Origin: UBA2588 sp964343075 | GTDB taxonomy: Bacteria; Chloroflexota; Dehalococcoidia; Lucifugimonadales; UBA3495 | Direction: 5' to 3' | Length of the DNA: 64,000 nucleotides | Assembly (NCBI GenBank): GCA_964343075.1 | Contig: CAYFGT010000001.1 | Location: 62,001-126,000 of the forward strand | Shown here: piece after piece, positions 52,004-62,432 of the stretch | Numbering within the stretch: the stretch's first letter is position 1 | Layout: each line of letters begins with the position of its first letter | Program-made: the position numbers and the translations under genes | The notes under the pieces: model-generated | Database searches by the model: none | What the model was told of the DNA's origin: nothing | Seen by the model: the letters and a program-made list of their open reading frames with translations, nothing else

Positions 52004-53517
52004 TGAATGAAATTCAAAATCTAATGGGATTGACCCTGATCCTAACGCCGCTTATCACGTCGCTAGGATTTATGATGATCCCCAATTTGACTCCTAAAAT
52101 GTACTGGTTAGTTGCAAGTGTAATATCCGGAATAATGTTTTTAATTTCTGTTTTGTTATGCTTTTCATATGACACTACCTTGGGCGGGACGCAGTTTGCG
52201 TTCAGTATTCCGTGGATCGACCAAGGTATAAATATCTCTTTTTCACTTGGATTAACGGGCATTAGTGCTTCTTTGGTGCTATTGAATGGGATAGTTTTAT
52301 TTGGTGCATGTCTAATATCTCTGGATATAGGAGCTAGATCTAGGGATTTTTATGTTTTATTGTTAGCTCTGGGTGGCGGAGTTTTTGGGGTATTTTTGGC
52401 GTCAGATCTATTTTTCTTTTTCTTGTTTTATGAACTAGCAGTACTTCCGATGTATCTTTTGATCGCGATATGGGGTAGCTCTACCGACTTTGGTACATTC
52501 ATAAGGACTAAAGAATATGGGGCGATGAAACTAATGATGGTCTTGGTGGCTGCAAGTGTATTGATTTGGATCGGAATTATTGCGATTTATGTAGAAACTT
52601 TTGAGAACGGAACTCCAACGTTCTCATTTGATGAGCTTAGGCAGTTGTCTCAAGCAGGATTGTTTAGTTTGGAGTTTCAAAACTGGGTTTTCTTGCTGTT
52701 CATGATCGGTTTTGGAGTTTTGTCAGGATTGTGGCCGTTTCATACATGGTCTCCAGACGGGCACGTCGCAGCGCCGACAGGGGTTAGCATGCTACATGCG
52801 GGTGTTTTGATGAAATTAGGAGCATTTGGGATAATCCAGATAGGTGTGATTATATTGCCAATGGGGGCTCAGACTTGGATGCCTGTATTGATGGTTCTAG
52901 GAATTGTGAATGTGATTTATGGTGCAATTTCTGCTATGTCACAGACAGATTTAAAATACATCATAGGATACTCAAGTGTAAGCCACATGGGTTATGTTTT
53001 AATTGGGGCTGCTACTTTAAACTTTGTCGGGATGTCAGGCGCAGTATTGCAAATGTTCTCCCATGGCATAATGACTGCTTTAATGTTTGTACTGGTAGGA
53101 GCTATCTACCACAGAGCACACACTAGGGATATATACGTGTTAAATGGTCTGATTAAAACGATGCCTCATATATGTGTGTTATTTATAATTGCAGGGTTCG
53201 CGTCGTTGGGATTGCCGGGCCTTAGTGGATTTATAGCTGAATTTCTTATATTTTTGGGAGTAATCAAAATTTCATTTTGGATAGCGGCACTTGCTGTATT
53301 TGGTGCGGCCTTAACTGCCATTTACATACTTAGACTTATAGCAAGAACTATAGTAGGACCAATTGATGACAAATTGGCTGATCTCCCTGATGCAAATGGA
53401 TACGAAAAAATTGTTTCACTGGCTTTCGCTGCTACATTAATCTTAGTCGGGGTCTGGCCTGCGGTATTACTCGATTCGATTAATGTTGGAGTAGCAACGG
53501 TAATGAGTGTATTGTGA
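52000..53517 (+). CDS. nuoM: NADH-quinone oxidoreductase subunit M
   Basis: A second antiporter-like pump of 505 residues with FYELAVLPMYLLI, LWPFHTWSPDGHVAAPTGVS and TDLKYIIGYSSVSHMGYV. The ATG at 52000 overlaps the nuoL stop; the frame is open a little upstream, but this coupled start is natural. Confidence 0.95.
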   Translation: MMNEIQNLMGLTLILTPLITSLGFMMIPNLTPKMYWLVASVISGIMFLISVLLCFSYDTTLGGTQFAFSIPWIDQGINISFSLGLTGISASLVLLNGIVLFGACLISLDIGARSRDFYVLLLALGGGVFGVFLASDLFFFFLFYELAVLPMYLLIAIWGSSTDFGTFIRTKEYGAMKLMMVLVAASVLIWIGIIAIYVETFENGTPTFSFDELRQLSQAGLFSLEFQNWVFLLFMIGFGVLSGLWPFHTWSPDGHVAAPTGVSMLHAGVLMKLGAFGIIQIGVIILPMGAQTWMPVLMVLGIVNVIYGAISAMSQTDLKYIIGYSSVSHMGYVLIGAATLNFVGMSGAVLQMFSHGIMTALMFVLVGAIYHRAHTRDIYVLNGLIKTMPHICVLFIIAGFASLGLPGLSGFIAEFLIFLGVIKISFWIAALAVFGAALTAIYILRLIARTIVGPIDDKLADLPDANGYEKIVSLAFAATLILVGVWPAVLLDSINVGVATVMSVL

Positions 53518-53524
53518 TTGTATT

Positions 53525-54991
53525 ATGTTAGACGACTCAAATAATTTATTATTATTAACTCCAGAGTTTGTTCTGGCTGGTTTAGCGTTAGTAGTGTTCA
53601 CTGCAGACCTGTTTATTCCGGAGAATAAAAAAGAATGGGTAGGCAGATTAGCCGCCTTTGGGCTTTTAGGAGTAGGGCTGATTACAGTGTCGACCGTACT
53701 AGGTGTTAATCAGTATGTATACAATGGTTTCTTATTAGTCGATCATTATTCATTCATATTTAAAATGGTTTTTATTGGCGTAGGATTTTTGGTTATTTTA
53801 ATGTCGGAAGATTACGTTAAAAACAATTTGACATCCCAAGGGGAATTTTATGGATTGATATTGTTTGCAATCTTAGGAATGAATATTTTGATTCAAAGCC
53901 AAGAATTTTTGACTGCGTATATATCATTAGAACTATTGAGTTTCTGTCTGTATGTACTTGTGGGTTATGCGAAATTCAATCCCAAAAGTAATGAAGCGTC
54001 GATCAAATATATAATATTTGGAACTTTTTCATCAGCTATACTTTTATATGGACTGAGTATGGTTTACTCAGTAGTCGGGAGTACTGTCTATAGCGATATA
54101 TCAAATACATTACTAACTACTATGGACCCTGTAGCTGCAGTAGGTGTAGCATTCATCATGATTGGTATTGGATTCAAGGTTGGGATAGTACCGTTTCACT
54201 CTTGGATTCCTGATGTGTACGAAGGTGCCCCGATTCCAGTGACAGCATATTTGGCAATAGGAGCCAAAATAGCTGCATTTGCTTTTCTTGTGAGAGTGGT
54301 GATTGGTATTTTACTTCCTGCCGAAGATTTTTGGGAGAGCTGGCAGATGATCTTTGCTGCTTTAGCTGTAAGTACCATGATTGTGGGTAACGGGGTTGCC
54401 ATAGTACAGACCAAAGTGAAAAGAATGTTGGCATATTCTTCTATAGGTCATAGCGGAGTTTTGTTGGCAGGAATCGTGGTATTAGGATCTACTAATGGCG
54501 TTATATTAGAAAGTTTGGGATATTACCTGATAGGATACACAGTAACCAGTTTCTCAGTATTTAGTGCTATTACAGCAATAACTAGTAGAAATGAAATTGA
54601 ATTGATTAGTGAATTTTCTGGTTTGTCAGAACAGAAACCGTTATTGTCAGCATCGATTGCTATGGGATTGTTTTCTCTCGCAGGACTTCCTTTATTTGTT
54701 GGTTTCACTATTAAATTTTATTTATTTTCTTCAATAGCAATTGGTGGATTTTTATGGCTGGCAGGTATAGCTGTGTTAGCCAGTCTAGTATCGTTATATT
54801 ATTATCTTATTTTGATAAAGAGTATGTATGTGGATGCTTCGGTTATTCCAGGAGTTCATAAAGATATTATTGTTAGTTGGCCAATGAGGATAGTGATCTT
54901 ACTATCGGTATTGGCAACTATTCTATTCGGTGTTTATCCAGAACCAGTGATTGACCAAATACATGGCATTAGTAATTTACTAAGTAAATGA
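53525..54991 (+). CDS. nuoN: NADH-quinone oxidoreductase subunit N
   Basis: The third antiporter-like pump of 488 residues with TAYISLELLSFCLYVLVGY, VPFHSWIPDVYEGAPIPVTA and VKRMLAYSSIGHSGVLLAG. The ATG at 53525 is 8 bases after nuoM; a GTG at 53507 inside nuoM is less likely. It ends the nuo genes; a LOG-like gene follows after 21 bases. Confidence 0.95.
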   Translation: MLDDSNNLLLLTPEFVLAGLALVVFTADLFIPENKKEWVGRLAAFGLLGVGLITVSTVLGVNQYVYNGFLLVDHYSFIFKMVFIGVGFLVILMSEDYVKNNLTSQGEFYGLILFAILGMNILIQSQEFLTAYISLELLSFCLYVLVGYAKFNPKSNEASIKYIIFGTFSSAILLYGLSMVYSVVGSTVYSDISNTLLTTMDPVAAVGVAFIMIGIGFKVGIVPFHSWIPDVYEGAPIPVTAYLAIGAKIAAFAFLVRVVIGILLPAEDFWESWQMIFAALAVSTMIVGNGVAIVQTKVKRMLAYSSIGHSGVLLAGIVVLGSTNGVILESLGYYLIGYTVTSFSVFSAITAITSRNEIELISEFSGLSEQKPLLSASIAMGLFSLAGLPLFVGFTIKFYLFSSIAIGGFLWLAGIAVLASLVSLYYYLILIKSMYVDASVIPGVHKDIIVSWPMRIVILLSVLATILFGVYPEPVIDQIHGISNLLSK

Positions 54992-55012
54992 TTTCAACAG
55001 GAATATATATAG

Positions 55013-55534
55013 ATGATAATTTCTGTCATAGGAAGTAGTTCTTCTCTGCCGCATCATTCCCAACTGGCTTTTGATTTAGGGCTTGAGTTATCAAAACATC
55101 CCAAGGTTGACTATGTGGTGTGTGGAGGAATGAGTGGAATAATGCAGGATGTTTGCAATGGGGTCAGGACCGGTATCCTCGAAGGATTTGAGTGTAAGAC
55201 CATAGGAATCTTGCCGGGCAATGACAAATCTTTGGGTAACGAGTTTATTGATATACCGATTGTCACAGGAATGGGATTTGCTAGGAATATCGTGGTAGCG
55301 TTGACTGGTGATATTGTTATAGCTGTTGGTGGGGCCTACGGTACGTTATCTGAATTAGGACATTCCTTATCAGAAGGACGGCCAGTTATTGCGTTAGACT
55401 CGTGGAATTTAGAAACTACAGGTGAAGGAGAAAATGTGTCAGATAAGTCATCTTTTACCCGTACAACTACCGTTGATGAAGCAATAGGAGTTATGGACAC
55501 TCTAATTTCTAGATTAAACAACAGGGCTGAATGA
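55013..55534 (+). CDS. TIGR00725-family (LOG/DprA-related) Rossmann protein
   Basis: The 173-residue protein has CGGMSGIMQDVCNGVR, GILPGNDKS and VAVGGAYGTLSELGHSL, the nucleotide-binding pattern shared by lysine-decarboxylase-like LOG proteins and DprA. Precise function is unknown; nucleotide or cofactor handling is likely. AGGA precedes the ATG, and the stop overlaps the eno start (ATGA), so it is translationally coupled to enolase. Confidence 0.83.
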   Translation: MIISVIGSSSSLPHHSQLAFDLGLELSKHPKVDYVVCGGMSGIMQDVCNGVRTGILEGFECKTIGILPGNDKSLGNEFIDIPIVTGMGFARNIVVALTGDIVIAVGGAYGTLSELGHSLSEGRPVIALDSWNLETTGEGENVSDKSSFTRTTTVDEAIGVMDTLISRLNNRAE

Positions 55535-56835
55535 ACATGACAAAAATAGATTCGATCAAAGCTTTAGAGCTTTTGGACTCAAGAGGTAACCCTACTGTGG
55601 GATGCACCGTAACATTGTCAAACGGGGCAAAAGGAACCGCTTATTCTCCGTCAGGAGCCAGTACTGGTCAATACGAAGCTTACGAACTCAGAGATGGAGA
55701 CACTAACCGATATCAGGGGAAAGGTGTTAGAAATGCTGTATCTAATGTGAACAGTATACTAAATGACGCTTTATCAGGGACGGAATGGAGTGATTTTTGG
55801 AAGTTCGATCAATCTCTTGTAGCGTTAGATAAAACCGGTAACAAAGCTGAAATTGGAGCTAACGCAATACTTGCTGTATCGTTAGCTACAGCCAAGGCTT
55901 TTGCCGAGGCTAGCCATATTCAGTTATGGGAGTTTTTATCTCAACAAGACGGAATGCAGCCCCAACTTCCTGTTCCAATGTTAAACATTTTGAACGGCGG
56001 TAGGCATGCCTCCAATTCAACTGATATTCAAGAATTTATGATTATTCCCGTGGGATTTGACAAATTTCATGAGTCGCTGAGAGCGGGTGTGGAAATTTAT
56101 CAGTCTCTTAGATATATATTAGGAGAATCAGGCCATAATCTGAATGTAGGTGACGAAGGAGGATTTGCTCCGCAACTAGGGTCCAATGAAGAGGCTCTTA
56201 ACCTTATCATGCAAGCTATAGAACGATCCGGATATTCGGCAGGCGACCAAATAATGCTTGCTTTAGATGTAGCTGCTTCGGAACTATATGATAAAGAAAC
56301 AAATCTGTATGTACTGGACCGACAGGGTATAACTGTTGGATCCGATGACTTGATCAATATATACGAGACATGGATTAAAAAATATCCAATAATAAGTATT
56401 GAAGACGGTCTTAATGAAGACGACTGGGATGGATGGATTGCTTTAAATTATCGTTTAGGTCAAGATGTGCAATTAGTAGGTGATGATCTGTTAGTCACTA
56501 ATATTGATAGAATTAATATTGCGAGTGGTACAAATGCGTGCAACTCTATTTTATTGAAACCTAATCAAATAGGATCTATGTCGGAAACTAGGGAAGCTTT
56601 GACATTAGCTAAATCGAATGATTGGACAACTGTAATGAGTCACAGATCAGGAGAAACAGAAGACGCTACGATTGCAGATCTGGCTGTAGGATGGTCGGCT
56701 GGGCAAATAAAAACTGGAGCTCCAGCGAGATCTGATAGGGTTGCTAAATATAATAGATTGTTACAAATTGAAGATCAGCTGGGGGACGGTGCTGTATTTG
56801 CTGGCAAGAAGGTATTTTCTAATTTCATGCAATAG
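55531..56835 (+). CDS. eno: Enolase
   Basis: Enolase interconverts 2-phosphoglycerate and phosphoenolpyruvate. The 434-residue protein has ALELLDSRGNPTV, GASTGQYEAYELRD, NILNGGRHASNSTDIQEFM, GDEGGFAP, ISIEDGLNEDDWDGW, the catalytic Lys in LKPNQIGS and SHRSGETEDATIADLAV. All metal ligands and catalytic residues are visible. Coupled to the LOG-like gene; followed by the SEC-C peptide gene and gap. Confidence 0.97.
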   Translation: MNMTKIDSIKALELLDSRGNPTVGCTVTLSNGAKGTAYSPSGASTGQYEAYELRDGDTNRYQGKGVRNAVSNVNSILNDALSGTEWSDFWKFDQSLVALDKTGNKAEIGANAILAVSLATAKAFAEASHIQLWEFLSQQDGMQPQLPVPMLNILNGGRHASNSTDIQEFMIIPVGFDKFHESLRAGVEIYQSLRYILGESGHNLNVGDEGGFAPQLGSNEEALNLIMQAIERSGYSAGDQIMLALDVAASELYDKETNLYVLDRQGITVGSDDLINIYETWIKKYPIISIEDGLNEDDWDGWIALNYRLGQDVQLVGDDLLVTNIDRINIASGTNACNSILLKPNQIGSMSETREALTLAKSNDWTTVMSHRSGETEDATIADLAVGWSAGQIKTGAPARSDRVAKYNRLLQIEDQLGDGAVFAGKKVFSNFMQ

Positions 56836-56844
56836 GGTAAAACT

Positions 56845-57003
56845 ATGGTAAGAGCAAACTGGTATTCTGATCATCCTGCTGCATGTACATGTGCAGAGTG
56901 TGAGGAAAAGCAAAAGATTAAAAATTTGGACCGTAAAATAGGTCGAAATGAGAAATGTCCATGCGGCAGCAACAAGAAATATAAGAGATGTCACGGGCGT
57001 TAG
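56845..57003 (+). CDS. SEC-C motif small protein, 52 residues
   Basis: The frame ATG 56845 to TAG 57003 encodes a 52-residue zinc-binding peptide. The C-terminal GRNEKCPCGSNKKYKRCHG is the SEC-C motif known from the SecA tail and from many small proteins, with a CPC...C-H zinc site. An additional CTCAEC pair lies near the N terminus. It sits 9 bases after eno and is probably co-transcribed. It is too short for most ORF cut-offs. Confidence 0.85.
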   Translation: MVRANWYSDHPAACTCAECEEKQKIKNLDRKIGRNEKCPCGSNKKYKRCHGR

Positions 57004-57056
57004 ATTTTGGTAGAATTTCCCCGAGTTGATTAGGAAAGTATTGGAGGATAGGTACA

Positions 57057-58073
57057 GTGACTACAAAAATAGGGATTAATGGATTTGGCAGAATTGGAAG
57101 ACTGGTTACTAGAGCTTGGTTAGAAGATTATCAGAATCTAGATCTTGAGATTTGTGCTGTTAATGGATTGAGTGATGTTACAACATATGCCCATCTTTTC
57201 AAACACGATACTACGTACGGTAACTATTCGGGTGACGTACAAGCAGTAGGAAATGATTTAATTATCGACGGTCACAGTATTCGAGTGTTCAGCGAAAGAG
57301 AGCCTTCAAATATACCATGGTCAGAATTAGGTATTGATATTGTTGTAGAGTCTACTGGGAAATTCACAGATTCTGCTAAAGCAGTTGCCCATATACAAGG
57401 GGGAGCTCAAAAAGTGCTTGTATCTGCCCCAGCCAAAGGAGCAGACGCCACGATAGTCCTAGGAATCAACGAAAGTATTTATGATGGAGATTCGCATCAG
57501 GTCGTGTCAAATGCATCCTGCACCACTAATTGTTTCGCTCCTATGGTTAAGGTCTTACAAGACGCATTTGGCATAGAACATGGTCTGATGTCTACAATAC
57601 ATTCCTTTACGAACGATCAATCCGTATTAGATAGAGGGCATAAAGACTTGAGAAGAGCTAGAACAGCGTCTATGAATATAATACCCACAACTACGGGTGC
57701 TGCTAGGTCTGTAGGAGTAGTAATCCCCGAATTACAAGGAAAATTACACGGTATAGCATATAGAGTTCCTACAAATACATGTTCAGCGACTGATTTTACT
57801 GCAAATTTGTCAGTATCGGTCACAGTTGATGAAGTGAATGCTGCTTTTAAGAAAGCTTCCGAAACTACTTTAAAAGGTATCTTAGAATATAATGAAGAGC
57901 CTTTAGTAAGCTCCGACTTTAGAGGAAATCCACATAGTTGTATCTTCGATGCATTATCCACAATTGTCATGCAAGACAACATGGTGAAAATTTTGGGCTG
58001 GTATGATAACGAATGGGGGTATTCCTGCAGAACTATTGAATTATGTTCTCTGATGGGTAAATCTTTGAATTAA
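57057..58073 (+). CDS. gap: Glyceraldehyde-3-phosphate dehydrogenase (type I)
   Basis: GAPDH oxidises glyceraldehyde 3-phosphate with NAD(P). The 338-residue protein has GINGFGRIGRLVTRAW, the catalytic Cys155 in NASCTTNC, His182 in STIHSFTNDQ, LRRARTASMNIIPTTTGA and NEWGYS. Two positions that favour NAD in classical enzymes differ: the Asp after beta-2 is Gly37 (AVNGLSD), and the Leu-Pro pair is Arg193-Gly194 (VLDRGHKDL). NADP use is therefore possible. It starts with GTG at 57057 behind GGAGG and is next to eno. Confidence 0.96.
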   Translation: MTTKIGINGFGRIGRLVTRAWLEDYQNLDLEICAVNGLSDVTTYAHLFKHDTTYGNYSGDVQAVGNDLIIDGHSIRVFSEREPSNIPWSELGIDIVVESTGKFTDSAKAVAHIQGGAQKVLVSAPAKGADATIVLGINESIYDGDSHQVVSNASCTTNCFAPMVKVLQDAFGIEHGLMSTIHSFTNDQSVLDRGHKDLRRARTASMNIIPTTTGAARSVGVVIPELQGKLHGIAYRVPTNTCSATDFTANLSVSVTVDEVNAAFKKASETTLKGILEYNEEPLVSSDFRGNPHSCIFDALSTIVMQDNMVKILGWYDNEWGYSCRTIELCSLMGKSLN

Positions 58074-58124
58074 AGGGCGGTTGCGACGAACTCCATATTA
58101 CAATATAGCCGTCAACAAGCTATT

Positions 58125-61100
58125 TTGTTATTTAAAATTTATTCCCGTCATATTACATTGATCATTATTTTGGGTGCAGCTCTAGCACTAAGACAATATG
58201 GAATAAATTGGGATCAAGGGATAGGATTTCATCCTGATGAAAGATCTATTTATATGAGATCTTATTGTATGTTCCGAGAGATTATAGGTGATGCATTACC
58301 TCAGTATTGTTCTTTCCCAATCGCGGACATAGGGACAGGAGTAGGTAGGTATTTAAATCCTTCAACCAGTCCATTAAATCCTCACTGGTTTCCGTTAGGG
58401 ACAATTTTGATATATGTTTTGGTGATAGGGCAATTTATGATGCCTGTTACTGACGTCATGGACCTCAGGCTCATGGGTAGATCCATGACAGTATTTGCGG
58501 ATATTTTGAGTATCATCGTTTATTACCGCCTAGCTTACAAAATGTTTGGGCTTAAAACTGCGGTGATAACTGGGTTGCTGTTAGCTTTCTCTGTGTCTCT
58601 TATTCAACACTCCTTATTCTATCGCCCCGAACCCTTTATGGTTCTATTTTCTGGTTTGGTCTTATTAAATTGTTGGAACCGGTATTCTGTTAGGACCCGG
58701 AAACCTTCAGTTTGGATAGGTATATTTTTAGGCTTTGCCATTGCATTCAAGGTTAGCAGTGTTTTATTAGCACTACCCATTTTCGTGTTATTTTTGAGTA
58801 TCTGGAAAACTCACAATCATTTTTTATTTAACAAGGGTCTAGTAAAACTAGTTATAGAAGGAGTGATGATTGCTCTTCTAGGGGCAGCGACATTTTTTGT
58901 GACTTCCCCATTTACTTTGCTTGATTATCAACAATTCTATACTGATATTAAGACCCAATCATTAATGGCTGGGACTGCAGGATTGTTCCCATTTACCACT
59001 CAATACATTGGGACATCATCAATTATGTACAATGCTAAACAGCTGTTTTACTGGGGATTGGGAATTCCAGTGGGGATAACAAGTGTATTGTTGATTGGAT
59101 TAGGGATTTGGAGTGTGTATAAAAGGAACAAAATCCAATTCAGATATACATTACTTTGCAGTTGGGTGATTCCCTTTTTCTTATTTATGGAATCTTATGA
59201 AGTGAGATTTCTGAGATACTTATTCCCGATCATACCTGTGATTTTCATATTGAATGCTGATCTGATATTGAGGTTGGCTTACAGTGTAATAACACGAACT
59301 GCGGCTATCCTGAAACACAGATGCGGAGCGATACCGTCTACACTGGGAACAGGGTTGGTGTTATTTATATTACTGGGGCATATAGTATATGGAATAGGTT
59401 TTGTACAAATTTATAAGGTAGATCACACTGCTATTCAAGCCAGCGAATGGATCCAACAACATGTACCTACAAAAACAAAGATTATCATGGAAAGTCACTG
59501 GGATGAACAAATCCCTGGCCTACATTACTATGATAGATGGTTATATCCAGCCTATGATGAAGACACAATTGACAAGATTTATCGACTTGCTGTTAATTTA
59601 GAATCTTCAGAATATGTGATGTTCTACAGTAATAGACCCTATGTTGGAATCTTGGCTGACCAAGATAGGTACCCATATTCTTCATCTTATTATAAAGCGT
59701 TATTTGAAGGGAATTTAGGGTACGAACTAAACCAAGTGTTTCAAGAAAATCCTAAGTTTGCAGGAATATCGATCAAACAGGATAGTTTTAGAAAGACAGG
59801 CTTGGTAAGTCCAGATATGCTTGTAGTAATAGACGAAAGCACTACCGGTATAAATGTTGGTTATGCTGATGAAAATGTTATCAATTATGACCATCCAACA
59901 GTCCTTCTTTTTAAAAATACTTCTGACATGGCGGCCGAAGCTATCATGAATGTGATATTAGATTATGATGGCAGGAGTCTTTACCCTTATGAACAACCTC
60001 AGTTGTCAAAATTGAGGCCTATTCAAGTAACCATAGATGAAGTAAGTTCTGGAACAATATCTGATGTGCGCGCAGTACTTATATGGGTCGTAACATTGAT
60101 TTTACTGTCGATTCTCGCAATTCCAACGGCACTCGTTATTGCGAGATTTCTCCCTGATAGAGGATATGGGTTGAGTAAGATTTTAGGATTATTCCTAGTG
60201 AGTTACTTTGTTTGGGTTGCCGTTTCCTCAAGGATGATAGAGTTCAGTGCTAGTTATTGTTTTATGTTTATAGGTATATTTGCTATTTTCAATGTGGTAG
60301 TTCTATATCGATGTTATTCAGAAATAACAACTTACTTCAGGAATCATTGGAAGTACATGTTGATCATTGAGTTAGTGTTCTTTGCGAGCTTTGTGGGTTT
60401 CTTAATCCTGAGAATGAATAATCCGGATTTGTGGCATCCATATCGCGGCGGAGAGAAACCCATGGAATTGGCATATTTTAATGCTGTAGTCAATTCCGTT
60501 TCGTTTCCTCCTTTTGATCCTTGGATGTCTGGTTCGAAGATGAATTATTATTATTGGGGATATGTTCCATTATCTGTACTGACCAAGATTACTTACCTCC
60601 CAACGGTTATTACTTTCAATTTAGGCATTATTACTTTGTTTTCGATTACGTGTACGCTTCTGTTTAGTTTGGCTTCGAATTTATTCATAGGTTTGAAAGG
60701 CTTAACTATAGCTAGCCTCAGTACTGGGAAACTAGCAATAGGGGCATTATGGGGATTACTTGGGATAGTTACTGTGATTTTATTGGGCAATCTAGATGGA
60801 GTGTTTCAGATTTCTGAAATGATTTCAAAAGAAGTACCATTTATTAAGTGGTTTGGTACTTTTGACTACTGGAGAAGTAGCAGGATAGTTCCGGTATTGC
60901 CTCAGCTAGCCAATACCTCTGGAATATTTTGGGTAGGGAATGAAATATTTACCGGGCAGCAATGGTCACCGCATATAACAGAATTTCCATTTTTCACTTT
61001 CTTGTTTGCAGATTTGCATGCTCATCTTATATCTATTCCGTTCTCAATCATGGTATTGATTCTGGGCATAAATACATATTTGAGCACAGACACTAACCTA

Positions 61101-62432
61101 AAATCTTTAGTATCAGTGATGTTGTTTGCAGTGGGATGCGGAAGCTTATTTGCGATCAATGCATGGGATTTCCCAACGTATTGTGGTTTGGGCTTACTGC
61201 TTTTGATAGCCCGTGCGGTAGTGGTGATAGATTTTATAGGTAAATGGCAAGAAACAATATTGTTGATGATGTTGTATGTAATCATAGGATACTTTTCATT
61301 TTGGTTTTTCCACACTGAATTTAATTCGGCAGAAGCGTCACTTGTGCCTTCATTATGGGCAACCCCAGTATGGGATTACATACAAATCAAATTTTTGCCA
61401 TTATCTTGCATTGTGGGATTAACTATATTCTGTATAGCAAAAGATTTTCGTACCGTAAGGAGAAGGAGCTCAATTCGATTCAACTATTATTTAGCGATAG
61501 GTTTTATGATCGGAGCGGTCATTGCATTTTATGTAGCAGCACTTGGTTGGATGCTTTCTGGTATGTTGGTGATTTTATTAATGGTTTTAGCTTATATTTT
61601 CAGGTCTTTGACATGCGAGCCTGGACGATCGAACAATATTAAATGGATAGTTTTACCTGTGTTATTGATGAGTTATTCTGTGCTCATAGATCTTGGAGTG
61701 GAATTCGTAAGATATGATGATGATATAGGACGAATGAATACACTTTTTAAATTTTATCTGCAATCTTGGGTGTTGTCCGGAATTGCTTCGGTTGGCTTGC
61801 TTATCATATTGAGTAATTTGGTGCTGCAGCAAACTAACCTTCTTATTTCATCCTCATATAGTGTTGTGTTTGCGGTTGTACTAATAGTATTAAGCACGTA
61901 CCCAGTGTTTGCTATTTATCCTAGAATCAACGACAGATTTATTGACGTTGACCCTACGCTTGATGGCCTAGGGTACGCCGAAAAAGCTATACACTCAGAG
62001 CAAGAACAACAATTTAGTTTGTCTAGTGACAGAGATATGCTTAAATGGTTGATTCAAAATGTGCAAGGTACTCCCGTAATATTAGAAGCTACTGGAGATC
62101 AGTACAGATGGAACGGTAGAGTTTCCGCCTATACAGGCTTTCCCACGGTTTTGGGATGGCCTTGGCATCAGACTCAACAAAAACCATACTTGCATTCTAA
62201 TATAATAAATCGTTCGGAAGACATTAAAACTCTTTATCAAACTGAAAACCTAGATTTGAAATTGAACTTGATTGATAAATATGACATTGAATTGATTGTA
62301 TTTGGGGAGCTCGAATCTATTTATTACGGGGATGATACGTATAAGTACTTACAAGAATTAGAAACTTTGGGCTTTTTAGATAAAATTTATTCTAATGATT
62401 ACAATACTGTATATTTGGTTAGAGATTACTAA
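58125..62432 (+). CDS. Giant fusion: GT39-like glycosyltransferase + DUF2298 membrane protein
   Basis: The 1435-residue protein has two membrane halves. The first (about 1-640) is ArnT/PMT-like with an acidic DE in the first loop (GIGFHPDERSIYM) followed by about ten helices and a soluble segment with WIQQHVPTKTKIIMESHWDE. The second (about 650-1435) is a DUF2298 domain with SKMNYYYWGYV (about 808), TEFPFFTFLFADLHAHLISI, MNTLFKFYLQSW and TGFPTVLGWPWHQ. It is paralogous to the DUF2298 gene at 28144 and repeats as one gene the GT39-DUF2298 pairing seen there. It probably builds or exports cell-envelope glycans. The start is TTG at 58125 without a clear ribosome site, so it is uncertain. The end overlaps pheA by 4 bases, tail-to-tail. 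Confidence 0.85.
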   Translation: MLFKIYSRHITLIIILGAALALRQYGINWDQGIGFHPDERSIYMRSYCMFREIIGDALPQYCSFPIADIGTGVGRYLNPSTSPLNPHWFPLGTILIYVLVIGQFMMPVTDVMDLRLMGRSMTVFADILSIIVYYRLAYKMFGLKTAVITGLLLAFSVSLIQHSLFYRPEPFMVLFSGLVLLNCWNRYSVRTRKPSVWIGIFLGFAIAFKVSSVLLALPIFVLFLSIWKTHNHFLFNKGLVKLVIEGVMIALLGAATFFVTSPFTLLDYQQFYTDIKTQSLMAGTAGLFPFTTQYIGTSSIMYNAKQLFYWGLGIPVGITSVLLIGLGIWSVYKRNKIQFRYTLLCSWVIPFFLFMESYEVRFLRYLFPIIPVIFILNADLILRLAYSVITRTAAILKHRCGAIPSTLGTGLVLFILLGHIVYGIGFVQIYKVDHTAIQASEWIQQHVPTKTKIIMESHWDEQIPGLHYYDRWLYPAYDEDTIDKIYRLAVNLESSEYVMFYSNRPYVGILADQDRYPYSSSYYKALFEGNLGYELNQVFQENPKFAGISIKQDSFRKTGLVSPDMLVVIDESTTGINVGYADENVINYDHPTVLLFKNTSDMAAEAIMNVILDYDGRSLYPYEQPQLSKLRPIQVTIDEVSSGTISDVRAVLIWVVTLILLSILAIPTALVIARFLPDRGYGLSKILGLFLVSYFVWVAVSSRMIEFSASYCFMFIGIFAIFNVVVLYRCYSEITTYFRNHWKYMLIIELVFFASFVGFLILRMNNPDLWHPYRGGEKPMELAYFNAVVNSVSFPPFDPWMSGSKMNYYYWGYVPLSVLTKITYLPTVITFNLGIITLFSITCTLLFSLASNLFIGLKGLTIASLSTGKLAIGALWGLLGIVTVILLGNLDGVFQISEMISKEVPFIKWFGTFDYWRSSRIVPVLPQLANTSGIFWVGNEIFTGQQWSPHITEFPFFTFLFADLHAHLISIPFSIMVLILGINTYLSTDTNLKSLVSVMLFAVGCGSLFAINAWDFPTYCGLGLLLLIARAVVVIDFIGKWQETILLMMLYVIIGYFSFWFFHTEFNSAEASLVPSLWATPVWDYIQIKFLPLSCIVGLTIFCIAKDFRTVRRRSSIRFNYYLAIGFMIGAVIAFYVAALGWMLSGMLVILLMVLAYIFRSLTCEPGRSNNIKWIVLPVLLMSYSVLIDLGVEFVRYDDDIGRMNTLFKFYLQSWVLSGIASVGLLIILSNLVLQQTNLLISSSYSVVFAVVLIVLSTYPVFAIYPRINDRFIDVDPTLDGLGYAEKAIHSEQEQQFSLSSDRDMLKWLIQNVQGTPVILEATGDQYRWNGRVSAYTGFPTVLGWPWHQTQQKPYLHSNIINRSEDIKTLYQTENLDLKLNLIDKYDIELIVFGELESIYYGDDTYKYLQELETLGFLDKIYSNDYNTVYLVRDY

